This document shows positions 1 to 7,452 of a stretch of 64,000 nucleotides of DNA, piece by piece. Both the position numbers and the translations under genes were made by a program. Within the stretch, counting starts at the first letter, position 1; each line of letters starts with the position of its first letter. This DNA comes from Bifidobacterium pseudocatenulatum DSM 20438 = JCM 1200 = LMG 10505 (GTDB taxonomy: Bacteria; Actinomycetota; Actinomycetes; Actinomycetales; Bifidobacteriaceae). The notes below the pieces were generated by a model. That model saw nothing but the letters and a program-made list of their open reading frames with translations, was not told the DNA's origin and made no database searches. The stretch is taken from the NCBI RefSeq assembly GCF_001025215.1, contig NZ_AP012330.1, positions 2,046,001 to 2,110,000 on the forward strand, in the 5' to 3' direction.

Positions 1-2
1 AG

Positions 3-650
3 GACAATCGTGAGAACGTGATCTACACGACGTATATCAACTTCGCCAAGAACGGGCTTGACACGACGGAGGCCACGGGATGGGCCATTCCGAATCTGAA
101 TATCATCTTCTCGCTGGCGAATCCTTCCACCTACAACACGTTCGTGCGCTTGGTGAAGAAGGCCAAGTTGGACACGAAGACGTACGAGATCACCTCGCCG
201 TCGCTTACCGCTTACAAGAAGTCGATCGAGCCGCTTGATTCCGCCGCTTCGGCAGCGCGCATCATGCTGATTGCCGTGACGATTGTCGGTGGCATCGCTT
301 TGCTGGCATTGATTGCATGTGCTGCGATTGGCGGCCGCCGCGATGAGATCGGCATGGCGATGATCACAGGTGTGACCAAGGGCCGTTTGGGATGGCAGTT
401 CATGCTGGAAACGTTCATGATGACGGTTCCGGGTTGGATTGTCGGTTTGGTTGCGGGCGCGCTGTTGGCGAAGCCGATCGGCACCGCATGGGCCGGCGGG
501 CAGGCTGTGTCGATGACGTCCGCTTCGGTGTGGAACGTGATCTGGTACGGCTTGGGCGCATGCCTGGTGCTTGGCATCGTGGCATTCGCGCGCGTGGCCT
601 GCTTCAACCTGAACCAACTGTTTGAGGAACGCTCGGAGGTGAAGGCATGA
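3..650 (+). CDS. FtsX-like ABC transporter permease, C-terminal part (5' end outside window)
   Basis: Membrane subunit of a MacB/FtsX-type ABC system; such proteins usually move lipids, peptides or lipoproteins or transmit force rather than import nutrients. The frame is open to the left edge, so the gene starts upstream; the GTG at 18 is not taken as the start. Three hydrophobic segments are visible (around residues 80-105, 130-150 and 170-195 of the visible part). The motif GGRRDEIGMAMITGVTKG follows the first segment, as in the cytoplasmic loop after the penultimate block of FtsX C-terminal domains. The stop codon overlaps the start of the next gene (ATGA), so the two are translationally coupled. 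The substrate cannot be told from this fragment. Confidence 0.8.
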   Translation, partial: DNRENVIYTTYINFAKNGLDTTEATGWAIPNLNIIFSLANPSTYNTFVRLVKKAKLDTKTYEITSPSLTAYKKSIEPLDSAASAARIMLIAVTIVGGIALLALIACAAIGGRRDEIGMAMITGVTKGRLGWQFMLETFMMTVPGWIVGLVAGALLAKPIGTAWAGGQAVSMTSASVWNVIWYGLGACLVLGIVAFARVACFNLNQLFEERSEVKA

Positions 651-1846
651 GCGACAACATGAATGATAAGAACGAGAACCTCGACGAGACCGTGGTCGAC
701 GAGACCGTGGTCGACGAGACTGCCGAGACCGCATCAAACGAGACCGTCGATGATGTTGCGACTGACGATATTGCAGCTGACGCATCTTCCGCTGATTCCA
801 TTGAATCCATCGATTTTGCGGTGGTATACGACGATGACAATGCAGATATCGAAATTGCCGCAACTGACGGCGCGGAAATTTCCGACGATGTAAACGATGG
901 CGATACTGCAGTAGCTGCCGACGGCGATGCTGTGGTATCTGCAGATAATGCAGATACCACTGAAGTTGCAGATGACGCTGCAACTGCTGCTGATACTGCG
1001 GATGGTTCGGATGTGGTCGCCAACAATGCGAATCAGGTGAGGGAAACGCTTGCCTTGCGTTCTTCCGACGAACCGACCGTGCTGGAATCACATGAAATGG
1101 TGAAAGCCGATTCCGCAACCAGCGTCTCCTCACAGCTCGACCGCGAAATCAAGCATCATCGCAAGAAGGATGCGTTTTTCTTCAAAGCGAATCCGACGTT
1201 CGCACTCGATCATGTGACCGTGATCAATCGCAAGACCGGCCGCAATATTCTCGACGACCTATCGCTGTCGTTCCATGCGGGCGCCACGCATGCGGTGCTC
1301 GTGGACGCGGAGGATCGCGAACAGCATCAGGCGTTGCTGGCCACCATGGTCGGCATGGTACGCACGGACCGCGGCAACGTGATGCACAAAAGCACCAACC
1401 TGAGCGACGTCGAACCGGTCGAAATGTTGGGACACCGCATCGGATTCATTCCGCAACGTTTCGCTTTCCGCCCCGACCTCGACGCGGAAAGCAATGTACT
1501 GTACGCCATGGATGCGTCGAACCGCAACTTCCTCAAGCCGAAGCCTGTGATCGCCCGCGAACTGCTCAAGCGCGTGGGCTTCGACGAAGTGACGTCCGGC
1601 CTGGCAGTCGGCGAAGTAAGCGAACTGAACCAGCGCCGCGTGGCCATCGCTCGTGCGCTGAGCTGCGAGGCTGAAGTGATCATCGCCGACGAGCCGACCG
1701 CTGGATTGGATGCCGACGATGCGGCCGTGGTGTTGGATCTGTTGAAGAAGTTCAAGCGCGATGCCGACCGCAAGCGCGCCATCATCGTGGTGACCACCAA
1801 TCCGGAGATCGCCGATGCGATGGAGCACAGCGTGGAACTCGACTAG
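647..1846 (+). CDS. ABC-type ATPase-like protein with degenerate P-loop and long acidic N-terminal tail
   Basis: Partner of the FtsX-like permease, with which it shares an ATGA overlap. Residues 1 to about 165 are a very acidic, low-complexity tail rich in Asp, Glu, Ala, Thr and Val, opening with the repeat DETVVDETVVDET. An ABC ATPase-like domain follows from about residue 183. Walker B is intact (VIIADEPTAGLD, near 343-356) and a Q-loop is present (GFIPQRF). At the Walker A position the sequence reads LVDAEDREQHQ, with no GxxGxGK[ST], and the signature motif is GEVSELNQRR rather than LSGGQ. The fold looks kept while ATP binding and hydrolysis look lost. It may pair with a normal ATPase encoded upstream of the window, or act as a regulatory subunit. 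Two strong hairpins follow the stop. Confidence 0.75.
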   Translation: MSDNMNDKNENLDETVVDETVVDETAETASNETVDDVATDDIAADASSADSIESIDFAVVYDDDNADIEIAATDGAEISDDVNDGDTAVAADGDAVVSADNADTTEVADDAATAADTADGSDVVANNANQVRETLALRSSDEPTVLESHEMVKADSATSVSSQLDREIKHHRKKDAFFFKANPTFALDHVTVINRKTGRNILDDLSLSFHAGATHAVLVDAEDREQHQALLATMVGMVRTDRGNVMHKSTNLSDVEPVEMLGHRIGFIPQRFAFRPDLDAESNVLYAMDASNRNFLKPKPVIARELLKRVGFDEVTSGLAVGEVSELNQRRVAIARALSCEAEVIIADEPTAGLDADDAAVVLDLLKKFKRDADRKRAIIVVTTNPEIADAMEHSVELD

Positions 1847-1860
1847 CCGCCTAGTGCAAC

Positions 1861-1941
1861 GGGCGCACGAACATAGACTCTTTCGTGCGCCCATAGGTAA
1901 GCCCTTTGGAATTCTGGTTTTAGCCAAATTCCAAAGGGCTT
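1861..1941. terminator. tandem bidirectional terminator hairpins
   Basis: Two near-perfect inverted repeats lie between convergent genes. The first (1861-1892) pairs GGGCGCACGAA with TTCGTGCGCCC; the second (1899-1941) pairs AAGCCCTTTGGAATT with AATTCCAAAGGGCTT. They would stop transcripts from both the ABC genes and the HD gene. Confidence 0.8.
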
Positions 1942-1964
1942 GCGTGTTCTGAAAACGGTCTGCC

Positions 1965-2756
1965 CTACTCGACGATACGCATGTGGTACTGCTCGGCGAG
2001 CGGCGTGACGTCAAGCACGCCGTATCGTTCGAGCAGCCGCAGCCATTCGCGCCTGTTACTTTCGCCGAAACGGGCCGCCTTGCGCGCATAGGCTTCGGCC
2101 GTCAGGAACTTCGGCGGAATCGACTTGCTGTTGTACTTGTCGGCCACCATCACCACTTCCTGCTCAAGATTCATGGGCACATAGTCGGCCGGAGGCAATG
2201 GCAATCCTTGCGATTCCACCGCTTCTTTGGTGAGTCCCACACCGGTGTGGTTGCGCGCGAACTGCGCGATAGACTCGTCAACACCCTCATTCAACAAATA
2301 TTCGTAGCCTTTAAGCCCATGCCGCACGTAATTCGGACCGTCGAATTTCAGCGGTCCACCGTCGGAACCGTCTTGCTTGAGCAGAAAATACGTGCCGATA
2401 TCATGCAGCAGACCACCGATCACCACCAGATGCTCGTCGATCAGCCTCGGCGGAACGGTCCCGCCCGTAAGCCCGTCCGATGATGGAATGGAGGGGATGC
2501 GAAGCATACCGAACGATTCGCTTCCATTGCCGTCTTGCGTAAGCCTAAGGCCGAAATCGCCCGCTTTTTCAGGGGCATCGTCCGGTAGTGTGCAGCGGCG
2601 GGTGAACAGTGCATTCTGCCTGCGTGCCATGCGACGTGCGATGTCGGCGACGACTACGCAATGTCCGTGAATCAAATCGTATGCGGCTTGCGATTGCGCG
2701 ATTTTTCGATGCAGTTCGTCAACTTGGGCGAGTGTAGGAATATATCCGGTTGTCAT
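1965..2756 (-). CDS. HD-domain hydrolase
   Basis: Predicted metal-dependent phosphohydrolase of the HD superfamily, 263 aa, cytoplasmic. The defining motif is GGLLHDIGTYFLL in the middle of the protein. An upstream helix (HCVVVADIARRMARR) supplies the first metal-ligand His of an HD domain. Downstream, RHGLKGYEYLLNEG and FARNHTGVGL supply the remaining conserved His residues. Proteins of this type act on nucleotides or phosphorylated metabolites; the substrate is not predictable here. The start has AGGCGG just upstream. The gene is monocistronic: terminator pair downstream and a divergent arrangement upstream. Confidence 0.8.
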   Translation of the reverse strand: MTTGYIPTLAQVDELHRKIAQSQAAYDLIHGHCVVVADIARRMARRQNALFTRRCTLPDDAPEKAGDFGLRLTQDGNGSESFGMLRIPSIPSSDGLTGGTVPPRLIDEHLVVIGGLLHDIGTYFLLKQDGSDGGPLKFDGPNYVRHGLKGYEYLLNEGVDESIAQFARNHTGVGLTKEAVESQGLPLPPADYVPMNLEQEVVMVADKYNSKSIPPKFLTAEAYARKAARFGESNRREWLRLLERYGVLDVTPLAEQYHMRIVE

Positions 2757-2878
2757 ACCGCCTATCTTAGGCGCTGTATGACGATTGCCGCATGCTGAAT
2801 CCGGTCGAAAAAAACTGGAAATCCCCGATGAAAGTTTCAGCCGAAAAATTCCGAAATACGGATTTCAGATTACGGATT

Positions 2879-3763
2879 TCAGATGGAACGCACACGGAAT
2901 GCGCCGGTACGGTTGGAAGCAACGATCATCTGATTGTTTTCCAAACGAGTCCAGCCATCTTCGGCACACTGATCGAAACCGGAGCTGGCCACAACCACGC
3001 CCTTCGGCTGGCCTGCAGCCTGATCCGCTTCGGATTCACCGAGCGTACGATAGCGCATCACACGATAGTCATGCGCCTGGTCGCCACGGCCGTACTGGTC
3101 ATAGATTTCCACAATGCGCTTGGACGTGACCTCACGACCGGCCGCGCACAGAGCGATGAATTGGTCTTGGCTCTGGATCATGCAGTTGTAGCTGGACTTC
3201 GGATAGCTTTTGCGCAGTTCACGCACCGCCTGCGCGACCGCCTCGTCGAGTGCGAAACCAAAACCGATGTACTGCAGGATCACTGCGAAGAAAATGGCGG
3301 AATCGGAACGTCCGCCAGTGGACTGCACGATGTTGGGATCGACCGGGAACGCGCGGTTGGTGATGATGTTGCGACCCTGATCGTCGGAAATATCGCCATT
3401 GTGGATGAAGCTCAATCCGTTGGCGTAGAACGGCTGCTGGTTTTCGAGAATCAGCGGCAGGTTCGAGCTGGCCAAACGCAGGTGCCACAGGCCTCCACGA
3501 GCCGGAGTGTTCGCAAGCTCGTCGAAAATCGGATCATGTCGGGCTGCGATCGTGTTCTTGTAGACGGCGGTGCCGGTTTCCGGGGTGGGAGCGCCACCGT
3601 CACGCAGGTACGGCGACTCGCTCGGCACGGTGACCAGCGCGGAGCCCCAGCCATCGTTGTGGATTTCGCTCAGATTCCGGAAATCGCGTACGGCCTGCAT
3701 GCCGAGCACGCCATTGAGACTGGTGTTGCTTCCGGCTGCCGCGAATCCAAGTAATCTGCACAT
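2879..3763 (-). CDS. class II glutamine amidotransferase (YafJ-like)
   Basis: An N-terminal-nucleophile amidotransferase domain protein, 294 aa. Cys2 follows the initiator Met (MCRLLGFAA), as required for the processed nucleophile of class II glutaminases. HNDGWGSALV and the later FIHNGDISD match the glutamine-binding and oxyanion segments of the family. No synthase domain is fused, so it belongs with stand-alone YafJ/GAT-II-like proteins whose acceptor is unknown. The Shine-Dalgarno is weak. The 3' end overlaps a tandem duplication of TACGGATTTCAGAT (2857-2884), so the last residues may differ between strains. Confidence 0.82.
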   Translation of the reverse strand: MCRLLGFAAAGSNTSLNGVLGMQAVRDFRNLSEIHNDGWGSALVTVPSESPYLRDGGAPTPETGTAVYKNTIAARHDPIFDELANTPARGGLWHLRLASSNLPLILENQQPFYANGLSFIHNGDISDDQGRNIITNRAFPVDPNIVQSTGGRSDSAIFFAVILQYIGFGFALDEAVAQAVRELRKSYPKSSYNCMIQSQDQFIALCAAGREVTSKRIVEIYDQYGRGDQAHDYRVMRYRTLGESEADQAAGQPKGVVVASSGFDQCAEDGWTRLENNQMIVASNRTGAFRVRSI

Positions 3764-3898
3764 GGTTGATTACTCTACAGGGCTTGTAATGCAACGCGCG
3801 CATATGGCTATCGACATTGCTTATAGCGTGCGAAAAACAGCGTGATTCCAACGATTCTTCGAGATAAGACCATGCAAAAACCTACAAAATGCCCTACG

Positions 3899-3953
3899 AA
3901 AACGGGCTGCGCGACGATGGCAGATACGATCGCCATCATCACGCAGCCCGTTT
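3899..3953 (-). terminator. terminator of the potassium transporter gene
   Basis: Long imperfect hairpin: AAAACGGGCTGCG pairs with CGCAGCCCGTTT around an inner stem CGATGGC/GCCATC. It lies directly downstream of the KUP stop codon. Confidence 0.75.
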
Positions 3954-3964
3954 CACGGCTTGTT

Positions 3965-6142
3965 TCACACACGCTTTAGCCGCGGAGGACGCTGAGTCGC
4001 GAGGAACAGCGGCTGTATCTCAATCAGCGGATTGTAAGGCGCAAGGCCGAACCATTTGACCGGAGATCCCGCAAAATGACGAATCGCATACTTGACTTCC
4101 AAAGAAATCGCGCCACGCTGCGACACCTTCGACTCAGGCATAAGCGCCTTGTGTATCAGCACATATCGAATCGGACCGATATTCGGATCAGCATCAAGCT
4201 TCGGATAGCGGCTTTCCTGCCTCGGCAGATCCCCCGACTTCGACAAATCGTTCATGATCTGATGAATGTAAGCTGGAATCGACTGAGAAACCTTGAAACC
4301 AAGCCGAATGCGAACACGGAACATATAATCCGTACCGAAATTCTCAACCGAATACTCGCGGGTGAACGGCTCATCGGCAGTCTCGACGGAAACAGCCCAC
4401 CAAGCGCGGGCACGTTTTGGATGGTCGGCGAAAATCGAGAAGAAGATATCGGTATCGATACGCTTCGTTTCCGGATCCGACGTGAGATAGACGATATTGT
4501 CGGCAAAATACGGAATCGTATCGTCATCATGCAACCGCTTCAGCACCGGTAGGCATTCGGCGGGCTGCATATGGCGACGCTGCGCACGTTCCAGCTTCGT
4601 GCCTTCGTTCCACGTGTACATAACCAGCAGAATCGCGAAGGTAAGCAGCATCGTGAACCAACCACCATGCAGGAACTTCGCCATGGAAGCGAAGAAGAAC
4701 ATGAATTGGATCGCAAGGAACAGCACGGTGAATACGACCGCTCCGATACGACGCCCCGAATGCCAGATGTAGACGGCAAGCAGAATGGTGGTAGTGATCA
4801 TGGTGATGGTCAACGCCAGACCATACGCCGCGGAAATATGCTCGGAATCACGGAATAGCGCCAAAACCAACAGCGTGGAAACGCAAAGCACCGCATTGAC
4901 CACAGGAATGTACAGCTGACCGCGGGTACGGGCCGGGTAACGGACCTGAAGATGCGGCATCCAGTTCAGATGGGTGGCTTCAGACACCATCGTGAACGCG
5001 CCGGTGATCAACGCCTGCGATGCGATAACGCCCGCGACCACGGAAAGCACGACGGCCACGTAACGCACGCTGGGCGTCATCATTTCGAAGAACGGGTTCA
5101 AACCGTGCGTGCGGATGTAAGCCGAATCATCCCAATGATTGAGCATCCATGCGCCTTGCCCGAAATAACAGAGCACAAGCGCGATTTTGATGAACGGCCA
5201 CGTGAAATAGATGTTGCCACGGCCAACATGACCCATGTCGGAATAAAGCGCTTCGGCACCGGTGGTTGACAGGAACACCGTACCCATGATGGCAAGCCCG
5301 GCGGCATTATGGCTGCTGAACAGGAATCTGACACCGTACACGGGGTTGAGCGCCGCGAACACGCTCCAATACTGACTGAGGTTCGCCAAGCCGACAACCG
5401 CCAGGAACGAGAACCAGACAAGCACGACCGAACCGAACGCCTTGCCGATACGCTCGGTGCCACGCGACTGCACAGAGAACAGCATCAGAATGATGGCCGC
5501 GGTGATCATCAGGGTCAGCTGCTTGTTTTCAGTAAAAAGTTTTTCAAAAGCTGGTAGCGTCTCCAAGCCTTCCACTGCCGAGCTGATGGACACAGCCGGA
5601 GTGAGTACGGAATCGGCGAGGAACGCGGCGCCGCCGAGCATGGCAGGAATCGCAAGCCATGCACCGTACTTTCGAACCAACGAGTACAGCGCGAAAATGC
5701 CGCCTTCGCCCTTGTTGTCGATACGCATGGCAATCAGCACGTATTTGACGGTGGTGATAAGCGTGATTGACCAGAACACCAACGAAAGCACGCCGAGCAC
5801 GGCTTCGCGGTCGGCATGCGCAAGTCCGCCCTGCCCGTTGAGGAACGTCTGCATGGTGTACAGCGGCGAGGTGCCGATATCGCCATATACCACGCCCAAC
5901 GCCACGATCGCCATGGCGGGCGTGATTCTGTTTGGACCGGATTGCAGACGGCTCCACCAACGACCGACGGGACCCTTGCTGGCCACCTGGTCAAGTTTGG
6001 CGGCCTCCTGCTGTTTCTCCTCGTGCTGCTTGATCAGCACCTGTCGCTCTTCCTTAGTCAGCACCTTGTGCGAAACCTTCGGCGCCTGCGTGTATGTGGC
6101 TGCGTGAAACAGCGGCTCATCCTCGTTTGGCTCGTTAGCCAT
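3965..6142 (-). CDS. kup: KUP/HAK/KT-type potassium uptake permease
   Basis: Proton-coupled K+ importer in the cytoplasmic membrane, 725 aa from the chosen start. Residues about 60-500 carry some twelve hydrophobic helices. The first has the family signature GVVYGDIGTSPLYTMQTF, and KGEGGIFALYSLVR lies in the following loop. The hydrophilic C-terminal half (about residues 530-725) is the usual cytoplasmic domain. An in-frame ATG 14 codons further upstream exists, but the ATG at 6142 is preceded by a good Shine-Dalgarno (TTGGAGGTAGCGTT), so that start is used. The gene has its own promoter and terminator. A c-di-AMP riboswitch was looked for in the leader and none was recognised. Confidence 0.93.
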   Translation of the reverse strand: MANEPNEDEPLFHAATYTQAPKVSHKVLTKEERQVLIKQHEEKQQEAAKLDQVASKGPVGRWWSRLQSGPNRITPAMAIVALGVVYGDIGTSPLYTMQTFLNGQGGLAHADREAVLGVLSLVFWSITLITTVKYVLIAMRIDNKGEGGIFALYSLVRKYGAWLAIPAMLGGAAFLADSVLTPAVSISSAVEGLETLPAFEKLFTENKQLTLMITAAIILMLFSVQSRGTERIGKAFGSVVLVWFSFLAVVGLANLSQYWSVFAALNPVYGVRFLFSSHNAAGLAIMGTVFLSTTGAEALYSDMGHVGRGNIYFTWPFIKIALVLCYFGQGAWMLNHWDDSAYIRTHGLNPFFEMMTPSVRYVAVVLSVVAGVIASQALITGAFTMVSEATHLNWMPHLQVRYPARTRGQLYIPVVNAVLCVSTLLVLALFRDSEHISAAYGLALTITMITTTILLAVYIWHSGRRIGAVVFTVLFLAIQFMFFFASMAKFLHGGWFTMLLTFAILLVMYTWNEGTKLERAQRRHMQPAECLPVLKRLHDDDTIPYFADNIVYLTSDPETKRIDTDIFFSIFADHPKRARAWWAVSVETADEPFTREYSVENFGTDYMFRVRIRLGFKVSQSIPAYIHQIMNDLSKSGDLPRQESRYPKLDADPNIGPIRYVLIHKALMPESKVSQRGAISLEVKYAIRHFAGSPVKWFGLAPYNPLIEIQPLFLATQRPPRLKRV

Positions 6143-6201
6143 AACGCTACCTCCAAGTGGCGGGCCTTCCAACCCACTCCCCAAAATAAACGCAAAAAGG
6201 C

Positions 6202-6230
6202 ACGTTAGGAGCCTTACGAAGTCTTGTCAA
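6202..6230 (-). promoter_or_regulatory. promoter for kup
   Basis: On the minus strand TTGACA, a 17-nt spacer and TAACGT (weak -10) lie about 60 nt before the kup start codon. Pattern match only. Confidence 0.5.
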
Positions 6231-6374
6231 ATCTTCACATTGTTTCTTGCGATTCTTGATCTCGCACGAAGTAAACTTCCTGTGGGTTTTTTTCTTATTT
6301 TACCTCTTGTCTTTCTCTTACTCTCTCTTATTTTCGGATAAATCGTTTCCGTCCTGTCGATTTTCGGAATTTGT

Positions 6375-7331
6375 TCAGATTCCGTACACTTCGCGCGTGG
6401 TCTTTCGCGTTGCCTGCGCGACTTCCGTCAGCGGTTTATCGAGATAATTCGCCAACGACTGCAGGGTGTAGGGGATCATGTATGGCGCGTTGGTGCGGCC
6501 CCGATACGGCATCGGACTTAGGTAGGGGGCATCTGTTTCGACCATGACATGGCTCAATCCGACAATGCGCGCCGACTCGCGAATACCATCGTTGCCCTTA
6601 TAGCTGGATGTGCCCGAAAGGCTGAGATACCAACCGTTTTCACGTGCGATCTCACCCATTTCGGCATCACCGGAATAGCTGTGGAACACGGTCCGTTCGG
6701 GAGCGCCGTCCGCCAGCAGCGTTTCGATGACTTCCTTATGTGAATCGCGATCATGGATCTGCATGGGCAGGTTCAGTTCTTTCGCGAGCGCGATGTGCGC
6801 GCGGAAGGCTTCTCGCTGCAGTTCTTTGGCGGCTTCTCCGGTGCGGAAGAGGTCCATGCCCGTCTCGCCGATGGCCACAACCTGGTTGGGGTAGGCGGTG
6901 GCGAGGCGGTGCACTTCGGCCATGGCGTCTTCGAAGCTGGTGTCGTGCCATGGCTGGTATTTGAGCGGCAACCCGTCTGGGCCCGGCACCCCGCGGTGAC
7001 CGTGGAGCACGGATTCGTTGGGGTGTATGGCGATGGCCGCATGCACGGTTTGGGGGTGTTCGCGTGCCATGTCGATGGCCGTCATGAGGTTCGGCAGTTC
7101 GCATCCGCAGTCGATGACGCCTTCGACTCCGACTTGTTGCGCTTGGTTCAGCAGTTCGTCGACGCTGTATACGGGGACTTCCGGCTGTCCTTTTTCTTGC
7201 GCTTCGTGGCTCATGGCCCGCGAGAACGGCACGACGGACGCCACATGCGTGTGGTTGTCGATGACGTGCGCGTTCTCGGGAAGTGGTTGCGGTGCTGGCG
7301 CCCAGCTGCGGTCACGATGGTGTTTGCTCAT
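6375..7331 (-). CDS. tatD: TatD-family metal-dependent hydrolase (DNase-like)
   Basis: A TIM-barrel metallohydrolase of 318 aa. The metal ligands of the family are visible in order: the His pair in DNHTHV, Glu in AIGETGMDLF, His in PMQIHDRDSH, His in VFHSYSGD and Asp in VETDAPYLSP. The family has 3'-5' exonuclease or deoxyribonuclease activity; the cellular role is not settled. In many Bifidobacterium genomes tatD, metG and rsmI sit close together; here metG and rsmI are some 50 kb away. An N-terminal extension of about 22 residues precedes the domain. The GGAGGC is only one or two bases before the ATG, so the start could be slightly further in. Confidence 0.9.
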   Translation of the reverse strand: MSKHHRDRSWAPAPQPLPENAHVIDNHTHVASVVPFSRAMSHEAQEKGQPEVPVYSVDELLNQAQQVGVEGVIDCGCELPNLMTAIDMAREHPQTVHAAIAIHPNESVLHGHRGVPGPDGLPLKYQPWHDTSFEDAMAEVHRLATAYPNQVVAIGETGMDLFRTGEAAKELQREAFRAHIALAKELNLPMQIHDRDSHKEVIETLLADGAPERTVFHSYSGDAEMGEIARENGWYLSLSGTSSYKGNDGIRESARIVGLSHVMVETDAPYLSPMPYRGRTNAPYMIPYTLQSLANYLDKPLTEVAQATRKTTREVYGI

Positions 7332-7452
7332 GCCTCCAGCCTACGCTCGATGGCAGTCTTGCTTCGGAAGCCGCGTTATTCATCGATGGCAGTGGGATTA
7401 ACCAACGCACCTCCATATGTTTTGCGGCGTAGCGCTGAAACGCTTTCCGCGA

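Noticed and set aside
2857..2884. TACGGATTTCAGAT tandem duplication as a regulatory repeat
   Set aside because: Just two copies at the 3' end of the amidotransferase gene; most simply a local slippage duplication.
6143..6374. c-di-AMP (ydaO) riboswitch in the kup leader
   Set aside because: The conserved ydaO core sequences were not found; only a simple promoter and an AT-rich leader are visible.
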